Assembly: GCA_903910205.1 (NCBI GenBank)
Contig: CAIVYW010000200.1
Span: 1-36,683, forward strand
Source: an uncultured Methylococcaceae bacterium
GTDB taxonomy: Bacteria > Pseudomonadota > Gammaproteobacteria > Methylococcales > Methylomonadaceae
Direction: 5' to 3'
DNA: 36,683 nucleotides
Shown here: one piece after another, positions 17,285 to 26,145 of the stretch
Numbering within the stretch: position 1 is the first letter of the stretch
Layout: every line of letters begins with the position of its first letter
Notes under the pieces: generated by a model
Database searches by the model: none
Told to the model about the DNA's origin: nothing
The model's input: the letters and a program-made list of their open reading frames with translations, nothing else
Program-made: the position numbers and the translations under genes

Positions 17285-19744
17285 TTATCGCACTGCATTC
17301 AAAATGGTTTCGATCATTTTACTACTAGCGGTAATCGATTGTGAATTGGCTGAATAGGCTTGCTGAGCAGTAATCAGAGAAACTAATTGATCTGATAAAT
17401 TAACATTAGATTGCTCCACCGCGCCCGATTGAATACTGCCAAATGAACCGCCCCCAGCCGCACCGTGCTTAGGGGCTCCAGAAGCAGAGGTTTCCACCCA
17501 ATCGGTACCACCTATTGCTACTAAGCCTTGTGGATTTGTGAAATTCGCTAACGCCACTTGACCTAGTGCCGTTGAGGTACCATTACTATAGTTAGCTGAA
17601 ACAATACCTGTACCATCAACAGACACACTGGTTACTGTGCCTCCAATCGTGCCGTTTTGGCTGCTTGAATTAACATTAAAAGTGCTGGCTGTTTGTGTGG
17701 TTCCAGCATAATTGATACTCGCCGTTGTGGGGGTTGAGCCCGACAAAGTCCAAGACAATGATGACGTTGCAGGCGAGGTGAGCTGCCCACTAGAACCGAA
17801 TGTTTGCATAGTACCTGCCGTGTATGCAAAGTAAGGTGCTGCTAAATTAAAATCGTTTTGATAGTTACTGGCTGCTGTTTGGGCGGCTTGAGCAGCTGTT
17901 GCGGCCGCAGTGGCAAGCTTGGCGGCTTGATCGCCAGATGCACTATCCACAACTTGGGCAGCAGCCAAAGCATAAGCTGTGGCGGCAGTCGCAGAGGCAG
18001 TGGCGGTACTTTGTACGGCTGCGGCGTCAGTCACTAAATTCCCTGCAGCCGTAGCGGCTGCCGTAGCGGCGGTAGCTGCTGTGGTATTACCTGCCGCAGT
18101 GGCCGCAGTGGCCACTGCTGTCGCAGCAGTAGCGGCTGCACTAGCATCAGTAGAATTGGTACTGCCGAAAACTTGAGTGGCGGCCTTTGCAGCAGCGGTA
18201 GCCGATGTTTGCGCACTAGTCGCTTGACTCAATGCGGCAGCAGCATTAGTGGCATTAGCTGCTGTATAACCCATCGTTAAATTTGTGGCCATTTGTATCG
18301 GTAAATAGGGTGCTGCCAATGCAAGGTCAGCATTATAAGTTGCAACGGCAGCTTCCGCCAATGCGGCATCATCTGCGGCAGAAGCTCCAGCAACAGGTGG
18401 ATTTTGCGCTGGCCCCGCGAGTAATGCCGCAGCGGTAGCGGAAGCAGTGTCAGTCACAGCCTGCGCTGCAGTATTATAAGCAGCCGCAGAAGTGGCAGCT
18501 GTAGCAGCCGTTGTTTTTACCGCCAAAGCTTCAGTAGCCAGATTGCTTAGTGCTGTACCAGCAGCAGTACCAGCAGCAGACACCGTAGGATCTGCAGAAG
18601 CGGCGGCGGCGGCCGCACTGGCAATAGAATTAGTCAGTGCGGCTGTTGGTGTTGTTACTGTTCCAATAGCTACGACACTATTGTTGTAAGCTGTATTAGC
18701 CACAGTTGCAGCAGAAGTTGTCGCTATTTGCGCTGTTATAGCTTGGTTAACGGCTGCTTTTTGAAGAGTTGGAGAATAGACCGTAGCCGTGGCAGAGGCC
18801 GCGGCAGACGTAGAAGCAGTATTAACCGCATTAACAGCAGCAATCGCAGGATTGGCTGCCGCTGCAGCAGCGGCAGCCGCTGTTGTCGCTGTAGTAACGG
18901 CTAGCGTCGCATCATTGAGTAGCGGAGCTGAAAAAAACGTAGGATTATTACTGGGTATTCCACCTAAATTGACATTATTACTGCTAGCATTTACCGTAAC
19001 AGCAACGGGGGCTGCGGGATTATCGGTCATATAATTATAAGTGGCCCAATCAGTTTGATTGGGTATCTTAGGGTCGGCACCTTGTGCCACATAATAAGTG
19101 GTTAAATTATGTGAAACACCCACTGAATCATAAACAGTGGTTGAGGTAGACGAGCTATAACTAGTCGAATCTAAGGGATTAAATGGGCTGGTTGCTGGCG
19201 GTTTACTAGCAACATTCAAATTAACACTTTGATTAATCGTCGTGGTGGCCACAGGAAGCCCTGCGCCACTAGGTATAGTTATGGTTGACATAGCCCCAGT
19301 ATTAAACCCTGCTGCGGCTGATGCTGGATTATTAGGCTGATAAGCCAGTAATGCTTCGCCTTGCGGATTAATAACCATGCCAGCATTATTCACTTGGAAA
19401 GAACCCGCTCGACTGTAAACAACAGCACTGGGGTTAGTGGGATTAGGCGCTAAGGTAAAAAACCCGTTGCCATTAATCGCCATATTCAAATTATTGCCCG
19501 TAACTTGTGCTGTGCCTTGATTAAACTGCTGTATGTCTTGTACTACCGACACACCAGTACCCGGTTGCGTAGTAACGCCAGTAGCGGAATTAATGCTTTG
19601 AAAATGATTGGCATAGCTATCGGCAAACTGAGCGACTGATTCTTTAAAGCCAGTGGTATTAGCGTTGGCAATATTATTACTAATGACGGCTATATCATTG
19701 GCTGCGGCATTTAAGCCACTAATAGCGGTTGAAAAAGAACTCAT
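17285..19744 (-). CDS. flgE: Flagellar hook protein FlgE with a very large Ala/Thr-rich insertion
   Basis: MSSFSTAISGLNAAANDIAVISNNIANANTTGFKES; C-terminal VNLSDQLVSLITAQQAYSANSQSITASSKMIETIL; about 360 aa low-complexity insert. Confidence 0.95.
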   Translation of the reverse strand: MSSFSTAISGLNAAANDIAVISNNIANANTTGFKESVAQFADSYANHFQSINSATGVTTQPGTGVSVVQDIQQFNQGTAQVTGNNLNMAINGNGFFTLAPNPTNPSAVVYSRAGSFQVNNAGMVINPQGEALLAYQPNNPASAAAGFNTGAMSTITIPSGAGLPVATTTINQSVNLNVASKPPATSPFNPLDSTSYSSSTSTTVYDSVGVSHNLTTYYVAQGADPKIPNQTDWATYNYMTDNPAAPVAVTVNASSNNVNLGGIPSNNPTFFSAPLLNDATLAVTTATTAAAAAAAAANPAIAAVNAVNTASTSAAASATATVYSPTLQKAAVNQAITAQIATTSAATVANTAYNNSVVAIGTVTTPTAALTNSIASAAAAAASADPTVSAAGTAAGTALSNLATEALAVKTTAATAATSAAAYNTAAQAVTDTASATAAALLAGPAQNPPVAGASAADDAALAEAAVATYNADLALAAPYLPIQMATNLTMGYTAANATNAAAALSQATSAQTSATAAAKAATQVFGSTNSTDASAAATAATAVATAATAAGNTTAATAATAAATAAGNLVTDAAAVQSTATASATAATAYALAAAQVVDSASGDQAAKLATAAATAAQAAQTAASNYQNDFNLAAPYFAYTAGTMQTFGSSGQLTSPATSSLSWTLSGSTPTTASINYAGTTQTASTFNVNSSSQNGTIGGTVTSVSVDGTGIVSANYSNGTSTALGQVALANFTNPQGLVAIGGTDWVETSASGAPKHGAAGGGSFGSIQSGAVEQSNVNLSDQLVSLITAQQAYSANSQSITASSKMIETILNAVR

Positions 19745-19758
19745 ATTAATACTCCTAG

Positions 19759-20460
19759 TTATAGAATTTGTGTGACTTGACTTAAATTAACCGAGCCTAA
19801 ACCACCGGCCAAATTAACCTGCACGCCCTGTGCCCCCATAGACACACTGCTGACTTGCGACTGAATATTGGTGGTTAATGCGGTATTAGTACCGTTGACC
19901 ATTGATTGAACCTTGACTTGATAAATACCCGGGCTGGCCTGCGTACCGTCACTATTCGTACCATTCCAAGAAAAAGGCACGTCCCCTGCCGCTTGACTAC
20001 CTAAATCCATACTACTAACCACAGTGCCATTACTAGGATTGATAATTTGTACCGACACATCGGATGAACTGCTAGTCAGCGCTACGCTGCCTTTAATACT
20101 GCCACCAGCCGCCAAAGCACCTTGATTAGAGGCGGTAGAAACCGTTTTTCCTATTAAGTTTGTTGCCTGTAAATTCTGATTAGACCCCATAGAGGTGGAA
20201 AAATTATTAAACGAGGTTTGCAAACCTTTTATGCCATCCACGGTGCCAAACTGGGCCATTTGCGAAAGAAAGTCACCGTTGGTCATCGGTGCGGTCGGAT
20301 CTTGATGGGTCATTTGAGCGGTCATGAGTTTTAAAAAATCAGATTGCCCTAAGGTTTGATTGGCACCTGCACCTGATGACATTGATTGTGACGCTGCTGC
20401 TGTTGATAGCGATGAAGTACCGGGTATCGTTGAGCTAGTAGAATTGACTGTTGACATCAT
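19759..20460 (-). CDS. flgD: Flagellar hook cap/assembly protein FlgD
   Basis: QSDFLKLMTAQMTHQDPTAPMTNGDFLSQMAQFGTVDGI; PFSWNGTNSDGTQASPGIYQVKV. Confidence 0.95.
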   Translation of the reverse strand: MMSTVNSTSSTIPGTSSLSTAAASQSMSSGAGANQTLGQSDFLKLMTAQMTHQDPTAPMTNGDFLSQMAQFGTVDGIKGLQTSFNNFSTSMGSNQNLQATNLIGKTVSTASNQGALAAGGSIKGSVALTSSSSDVSVQIINPSNGTVVSSMDLGSQAAGDVPFSWNGTNSDGTQASPGIYQVKVQSMVNGTNTALTTNIQSQVSSVSMGAQGVQVNLAGGLGSVNLSQVTQIL

Positions 20461-20876
20461 TATTGTCCCATTTTTAAGGTTTGAAGCATAAGCTGTTTGG
20501 CCGTATTAAGTACTTCGACATTATTTTGATAAGAACGTGAAGCTGACATCATATTGGCCATTTCTTCTACGGTATTCACATTCGATTTATAGATATAACC
20601 TGTGGCATCGGCCATAGGATGACTAGGGTTGTATTCCATAACAGGGGGGGCTTGACTTTCAAGGACACCCAGTACATTAACTTTGCTGGCGGCATTTTGC
20701 TTAGTTAAAGCGCCTTGCAATTCAGCAGCAAACACCGGCTGTCTGGATTTATAAACCGCTCCCGCACTACCAGCCGCACTGTTGGCATTAGAAATATTAC
20801 TGGCCACCAAGTTAAGCCTTAATGATTGTGCGTTCATGCCACTACCGGCAATATCAAATACACTAAATGCAGACAT
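20460..20876 (-). CDS. flgC: Flagellar proximal rod protein FlgC
   Basis: FDIAGSGMNAQSLRLNLVASNISNANSAAG...NVNTVEEMANMMSASRSYQNNVEVLNTAKQLMLQTLKMGQ. Confidence 0.96.
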   Translation of the reverse strand: MSAFSVFDIAGSGMNAQSLRLNLVASNISNANSAAGSAGAVYKSRQPVFAAELQGALTKQNAASKVNVLGVLESQAPPVMEYNPSHPMADATGYIYKSNVNTVEEMANMMSASRSYQNNVEVLNTAKQLMLQTLKMGQ

Positions 20877-20877
20877 C

Positions 20878-21267
20878 TTATTGACCTCTCAGGGCTGACA
20901 TTAAATCGGAGAAACTACCATTGATAAACCGCAAACTGGCTTGATATTGCACGGCGTTTTCAGCGTATCGGGCTTGCTCTGAATGTTCTTCAACGGTATT
21001 ACCATCCAATGAAACTTGGGTAGGATTACGGTACATCAAACGAGCATCTATTTCTGATTGAGGCGCAAGATGTCCGGTTTGAGTGCGCTCTAGGCTTGTA
21101 GCACCCGGCATGCTTTGTTTTAAGAGGGATTTAAAATCTATATCCTTAGCTTTATAGTTGGGTGTATCGGCATTTGCTAGGTTGGCTGCAATTAAAGCAC
21201 TGCGCTTTTCGTGCATAGCGAGAGCCTGTGGGTGTATGCCTAATGCTTGATCAAAATTAATGGCCAT
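20878..21267 (-). CDS. flgB: Flagellar proximal rod protein FlgB
   Basis: RSALIAANLANADTPNYKAKDIDFKSLLKQ; LDGNTVEEHSEQARYAENAVQYQASLRFI. Confidence 0.96.
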   Translation of the reverse strand: MAINFDQALGIHPQALAMHEKRSALIAANLANADTPNYKAKDIDFKSLLKQSMPGATSLERTQTGHLAPQSEIDARLMYRNPTQVSLDGNTVEEHSEQARYAENAVQYQASLRFINGSFSDLMSALRGQ

Positions 21268-21298
21268 GATGCTACCTCGTGTGTTTTTTAAATATAAA

Positions 21299-21313
21299 GC
21301 ACAATCAATGCCA
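21299..21313 (-). promoter_or_regulatory. Putative sigma54 promoter for flgB operon
   Basis: Minus strand TGGCATTGATTGTGC: GG-N10-GC spacing, 32 nt upstream of flgB start. Confidence 0.65.
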
Positions 21314-21506
21314 CAAATGATTTATGCTTGTATTTAGTGAGCTAAACCTAAAATATCAGGACAACAATGGCGTATCAACTTAACTAAGCGTCAATAAATT
21401 GGCTGTTTATTGCCGGCAATAAGACTTTAAAGAGCTTACTTGAGGTTTTCTTGAAAACAAGGCTCGCGAATTCAGCTCATTTAGCCAATAATGATTTACA
21501 AATAAC

Positions 21507-21521
21507 TGGCATTAATCCTGC
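21507..21521 (+). promoter_or_regulatory. Putative sigma54 promoter for flgA
   Basis: TGGCATTAATCCTGC: GG-N10-GC spacing, 34 nt upstream of flgA start. Confidence 0.65.
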
Positions 21522-21554
21522 TTAGATTTATTGAGTCAATAACAGGAAATTACT

Positions 21555-22247
21555 ATGATCAAAAATATACTATCGCTTTTAGCTCTGACTTTAACCTTGA
21601 TTACAACCAGCTATGCTGAACAAAATATCCAATCACACGATTCTATTTACGAACTAGTTAGACAGACGCTGATTAAAAATATAAAAGCCGATGATTACGA
21701 GATTAATGTCCTGCCCTTAGATAACTTATTACGACTGCCTGAGTGTGCTCAACCACTAACGGCTGTGATGACAGCTAATGTTATTAATGCCGGTAGAACG
21801 ACCATTGGTGTGCGTTGTGACACAGGCGCTAAATGGTCTATTTTTACTTCGGCGATGGTTAAAATTTTTGACCAAGTTTGTATCTTATCTCAACCTATAC
21901 AACAGGGTGAAATCATTAATCCACAGTATTTAATGATAGAAAAAAGAGACGTCTCTACGCTTAGGGGCGATTTTGTAACCCGTATTGAACAACTTGAAAA
22001 CAAACAAGCGACCCACTACCTACCTAAGGGTACCGTTCTTAGCTTGAAGTATTTTGTAGAACCTTTTCTTATCAAACGAGGAGAGAGAGTGACTATTAGT
22101 GCTATAAAAGCTACATTTAACATCGACATGAAAGGCATTGCAATGACAGATGGCAGGAAGAATCAACGCATTAACGTTAAAAATGAATCCTCAGGACGTA
22201 TGATTAATGCTACGGTTATTGAAGCAGGACACGTGTTAGTTCAATAA
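21555..22247 (+). CDS. flgA: Flagellar P-ring assembly chaperone FlgA
   Basis: Signal peptide; SAF-type C-terminal region QPIQQGEIINPQYLMIEKRDVSTLRGDFVTRIEQL...INVKNESSGRMINATVIEAGHVLV. Confidence 0.92.
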   Translation: MIKNILSLLALTLTLITTSYAEQNIQSHDSIYELVRQTLIKNIKADDYEINVLPLDNLLRLPECAQPLTAVMTANVINAGRTTIGVRCDTGAKWSIFTSAMVKIFDQVCILSQPIQQGEIINPQYLMIEKRDVSTLRGDFVTRIEQLENKQATHYLPKGTVLSLKYFVEPFLIKRGERVTISAIKATFNIDMKGIAMTDGRKNQRINVKNESSGRMINATVIEAGHVLVQ

Positions 22248-22267
22248 ACATCTTTCCAACCCCCCTC

Positions 22268-22338
22268 TTCGCGCTTCTGGCATGGCTGGATATTTCTTGC
22301 TTTAGCGCGAAAGCTTCTGGTATGACTGGATATCTCCA
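22268..22338. repeat. Short intergenic repeat/hairpin between convergent flgA and fliJ
   Basis: TTCGCGCT (22268-22275) pairs with AGCGCGAA (22304-22311); direct repeats GCTTCTGGCATGGCTGGATATTTC and GCTTCTGGTATGACTGGATATCTC 40 bp apart. Confidence 0.5.
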
Positions 22339-22378
22339 TTACACAAAGTAGACAGTGCCGCGATGCGATGCAGCGTAA

Positions 22379-22822
22379 CTATAACAGACGGGAAGCTGAA
22401 CGAGAGGCGTGTTCATCTTGAGCTAATTGCTCTTGCTTATGTTCTTGCTTTAATTCTACAGATAGCGCAGAGTCGCATACTTTTTGTAAGCTTTGTGTTC
22501 GATGATGTAAATCTTTCCAAAGCCTTCTTTTAATTAAGACCTCCATTTCATAGTCGACCAAAATAAGCTCTTGTTCGGCTATGGCCTTATCTAGCTTATC
22601 CATAAAAGATCGAAATTCTAGCAACTTACTAATAGTGCTACCCCCAGCACCTAACTGATTAAATCTATCTCGATATTCTTGACGATAGTTTATTAAACCA
22701 TCGACTTGAGCTTGCATAGTCACTAACTTACGCTGTGTAACCCCCAATACTTCCAAAGCCGATTTTTCTTGTGCCGCTTTAATATCGACAATGGCTTTAA
22801 TGCGTTGTGATTTTTTTTTCAT
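22379..22822 (-). CDS. fliJ: Flagellar export protein FliJ
   Basis: Small coiled-coil protein directly downstream of fliI in the fliE-J order. Confidence 0.8.
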   Translation of the reverse strand: MKKKSQRIKAIVDIKAAQEKSALEVLGVTQRKLVTMQAQVDGLINYRQEYRDRFNQLGAGGSTISKLLEFRSFMDKLDKAIAEQELILVDYEMEVLIKRRLWKDLHHRTQSLQKVCDSALSVELKQEHKQEQLAQDEHASRSASRLL

Positions 22823-22825
22823 ACC

Positions 22826-24169
22826 TTAACCTAACAGTAATGCTAACTCTTGCAAGCTGCGAGCCATATCAACTTGCTCATTCATATCTTGTTGTAAAAA
22901 ACTAACAATTTCAGGATTTTTTCTAATAGCCGCATCAATTCTCGGATCTGAACCAGGTTGATAAGCCCCGACACTGATTAAATCTTGATTTTGTTGATAA
23001 AGTGAATATAACCGCCTGACTTCTCTGGCCATCTGTAAATGATTAACATCAGCGATATCTGGCATAACCCGACTTATTGAGGCTTCAATGTCGATAGCTG
23101 GAAAATGACCGGCTTCAGCAAGACTTCTGGATAAGACGATATGTCCATCCAATACGCCTCTAGCCGCATCGGCAATAGGATCATTATTATCATCACCTTC
23201 GGCTAATACGGTATAGAAAGCCGTAATTGAACCGCCGTCTAGGTTAGCGTTACCGGCACGCTCTACTAAATGCGGTAATTTTGCAAATACCGAAGGTGGA
23301 TAACCCTTTGTTGCAGGAGGTTCGTTAATAGCCAAAGCAATTTCTCGATGTGCTTGTGCAAATCGAGTTAAAGAGTCCATTAATAACAATACATCACGCC
23401 CCTGATCGCGAAAATATTCAGCGATACTGGTTGCCAATAATGCACCATGAACTCGCATCAACGGTGGACAATCGGCGGGAGTGGCCACAACAACCGCTCT
23501 TTTAAGACCTTCTTCGCCGAGTATCTTTTGTACAAATTCGTTTACTTCTCGGCCTCGTTCACCAATTAAGCCTACTACAACTATGTCAGCGTTGGTGAAT
23601 TTAGTCATCATACCTAAGAGAATACTCTTACCTACACCGGTACCTGCAAACAAGCCTATACGTTGCCCCCGCCCTACTGAAAGAATGGAATTAATCGCTC
23701 TAACGCCAACATCTAAGGGTTCTCGTATGGGCTTTCTCGACAAAGGATTAATAGGTACGCCATTAAGTGAAATTTGCGCTTCTATTTTAAGTGGCCCCTT
23801 GTCATCTAAGGGATTACCAGCGCCATCAACGACGCGACCCAATAAGCTATAGCCCACCTTGGCTAAGCTAGCTTTACCCAAAGGGATCACACGACAATCT
23901 GGCTCTAGCCCATACAACTCACCCGTTGGCATCAAGAATAAACGCTCGCCAGAAAACCCCACCACTTCCGCTTCGATGGTTTTTCCAGCCTTAGTCTCCA
24001 CTCGACAACGTGAGCCAATGGCGGCTCTACATCCGACAGCTTCTAAGGTTAGGCCAACCATCCGAAATAACTTGCCCTCAACAACTAGCTCTGGAGTTTG
24101 TGTTAATTTTTGTGAGTAAGGTTTTAATTGCTGCAACCAAAGTGCTGATCTATCTATAACTGGAATCAC
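22826..24169 (-). CDS. fliI: Flagellum-specific ATPase FliI
   Basis: Walker A GLFAGTGVGKSIL; LLMDSLTRFAQAHREI; YPPSVFAKLPHLVERAGN. Confidence 0.97.
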   Translation of the reverse strand: MIPVIDRSALWLQQLKPYSQKLTQTPELVVEGKLFRMVGLTLEAVGCRAAIGSRCRVETKAGKTIEAEVVGFSGERLFLMPTGELYGLEPDCRVIPLGKASLAKVGYSLLGRVVDGAGNPLDDKGPLKIEAQISLNGVPINPLSRKPIREPLDVGVRAINSILSVGRGQRIGLFAGTGVGKSILLGMMTKFTNADIVVVGLIGERGREVNEFVQKILGEEGLKRAVVVATPADCPPLMRVHGALLATSIAEYFRDQGRDVLLLMDSLTRFAQAHREIALAINEPPATKGYPPSVFAKLPHLVERAGNANLDGGSITAFYTVLAEGDDNNDPIADAARGVLDGHIVLSRSLAEAGHFPAIDIEASISRVMPDIADVNHLQMAREVRRLYSLYQQNQDLISVGAYQPGSDPRIDAAIRKNPEIVSFLQQDMNEQVDMARSLQELALLLG

Positions 24170-25170
24170 GAGTCGCTATCCTGTCCTTGTTCTCCATTCA
24201 ATAATGTCGCTATAACCACTGCTACTCTTTTTTCAACTGTGACATCAATATGCGAAATATCCGTATCGACCATACAACCACCTCGGGTAATCGAAGGATC
24301 TTCGATAGCGACCCAGATAGCCGATGGCTCATCTAATTCAAAGGCAGAGCGCACCAACTGAGCGTCCTCAGGATGCAAATGTAAGTTAATTTTTTGTGCC
24401 GATAAAGGTAATGCTTTTATAGCAACCCTAACTACGGCCAGAATTAGTTCAGGATCTAATTTAATTTCACGATAAATAACCTGAGTCGCTATGGCAATGA
24501 CAATCTTAATCAACTCTTGCTCAACTTCAGTATCAAGGTTTTTAAAAGGCTCGCCTAATGCGTCAAGTATAAGATTAAATTCAGCCGCCTTAGCTTGCAA
24601 GATATGTAGATTTTCCTCATAACCTTGGGCTGATCCTTTATTAAGACCATCCTTAAAACCCTCATCAAATCCATTGCTAAGTCCTTGGCTATGCCCTTCG
24701 CTATACCCCTCTTCTTTACCTTGTGCAAAAGCCTCGTCATAAGCCTGCTTTTGCATAAGTTCAATGTCATCAACGGTTAAAACCGACAGGGGTACTGGTT
24801 CAAAAAGGGTAGAGCTCGCCCTATTTCCTGAGGGAATATTCGGCATACGCCATACGCTTAGTGATTCTAGTTCAGTATCTGAAAATCCTGACGTCTTAAT
24901 GGAAGATCCCGATACGGATTCAAAAACATGGGGCGTGATAGTCTTTTCAGAGGGCATATCCGACAGCAGCCCCTCATCTAATGATTCCAATCTAGCGTCT
25001 AAAAATCTTGATGCTTTAGATGAAACAACTAATTCGGGCGATACTGCTTCAAAAATATCAGCCGTTTTTATCTTTCCAGAAGGCACGTCTGGGAGACGCC
25101 AAACACTTAAGGACTCTAACTCGGCCTCTGAAAACCCTGATGCATTAGATGAGGTCATCGGCACTTTCAC
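24166..25170 (-). CDS. fliH: Flagellar assembly protein FliH with triplicated N-terminal segment
   Basis: GxxxG-like stretch AYDEAFAQGKEEGYSEGHSQGLSNGFDEGFKDGLNKGSAQGYEENL and C-terminal FliH/YscL domain; position between fliG and fliI. Confidence 0.92.
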   Translation of the reverse strand: MKVPMTSSNASGFSEAELESLSVWRLPDVPSGKIKTADIFEAVSPELVVSSKASRFLDARLESLDEGLLSDMPSEKTITPHVFESVSGSSIKTSGFSDTELESLSVWRMPNIPSGNRASSTLFEPVPLSVLTVDDIELMQKQAYDEAFAQGKEEGYSEGHSQGLSNGFDEGFKDGLNKGSAQGYEENLHILQAKAAEFNLILDALGEPFKNLDTEVEQELIKIVIAIATQVIYREIKLDPELILAVVRVAIKALPLSAQKINLHLHPEDAQLVRSAFELDEPSAIWVAIEDPSITRGGCMVDTDISHIDVTVEKRVAVVIATLLNGEQGQDSDS

Positions 25171-26143
25171 CTAATTTAATAGTTCCGACATCTATCAGCC
25201 CTTTAACTACGCCTAATATCTCTTTTTGTGCAAACTCCACATCACTTAATTTAGCGGGTGGTGAAGCCTCTAAATCATCTTTTAATATATCAGCTGCCCG
25301 TTTAGACATATTGGTATATATCTTCGTTTTAAGTTCTTCACTGGCTCCTCGGAGTGCTAATAACAACTGACCTGTTTGAATTTCACGTAAGATGATTTGC
25401 ATAGCACTTGCACTCATAGAACTCAAATCTTCAAACACGAACATTTTATCTTGAATCTTTAATGCCAATTCAGCGTCATTTTCAGAAACCTCTGCCAAGA
25501 CATTACTACTGATGCCTCCATCCATAAAGTTTAAGATATTTGCAGCCGCCTCAATACCACCCAGTAGTGTCGCTTTTACGGTTTCACTGCCGCTTAATTG
25601 TTTCTCCATGATTTCATCTAATTCGCGTAAAGCAGAGGGTTGTACACCTTGCATAGTTGCAATTCTGATGAGTAAATCAGAGCGTATATTTTCAGGCAAC
25701 CTAGACATAACTTCTGAGGCTTTGTCGCTACCCAGTAGCGACAAAATAATAGCTCCAATTTGGGGATGTTCAAGCCTAACTAAGTCAGCGACCGACAACG
25801 TATCCATCCACTTTAGTTGCTCTATACCTTTGCCACCACTGCTAACAAAAATGCGTTCAATGATACCACTCGCTTTTTCTTCACCTAGGGCTTGAACCAA
25901 CATTTTACGTATATAGCCATCAGACTCTATACCCAATGAAGATAGGTTTTTTATAGCCATTATGATTTCTTCAAGAACATCATCGACCATGATCGGCGAT
26001 ATATCAGCCAATCGTGCCATTGCGAAACCAATCACTTGCACATCTTTAGGTTCGATATGTTTTAGAACCGCAGCCGCTCTTTCTTCACCTAATGAAAATA
26101 ATAATAAAGCCGCACGTTCAGCTTTGCTTAACTCTCTAGCCAT
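25145..26143 (-). CDS. fliG: Flagellar motor switch protein FliG
   Basis: LSKAERAALLLFSLGEERAAAVLKHIEPKDVQ; EHPQIGAIILSLL; MFVFEDLSSMSASAMQIILREI. Confidence 0.97.
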   Translation of the reverse strand: MARELSKAERAALLLFSLGEERAAAVLKHIEPKDVQVIGFAMARLADISPIMVDDVLEEIIMAIKNLSSLGIESDGYIRKMLVQALGEEKASGIIERIFVSSGGKGIEQLKWMDTLSVADLVRLEHPQIGAIILSLLGSDKASEVMSRLPENIRSDLLIRIATMQGVQPSALRELDEIMEKQLSGSETVKATLLGGIEAAANILNFMDGGISSNVLAEVSENDAELALKIQDKMFVFEDLSSMSASAMQIILREIQTGQLLLALRGASEELKTKIYTNMSKRAADILKDDLEASPPAKLSDVEFAQKEILGVVKGLIDVGTIKLGESADDLI

Positions 26144-26145
26144 GT

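Noticed and set aside
17979-19034. Plus-strand ORFs (17979-18176, 18492-18689, 18789-19034) as genes
   Set aside because: They are antisense to the Ala-rich part of flgE; GCN-rich codons leave the antisense frame open and give low-complexity Ala/Val products.
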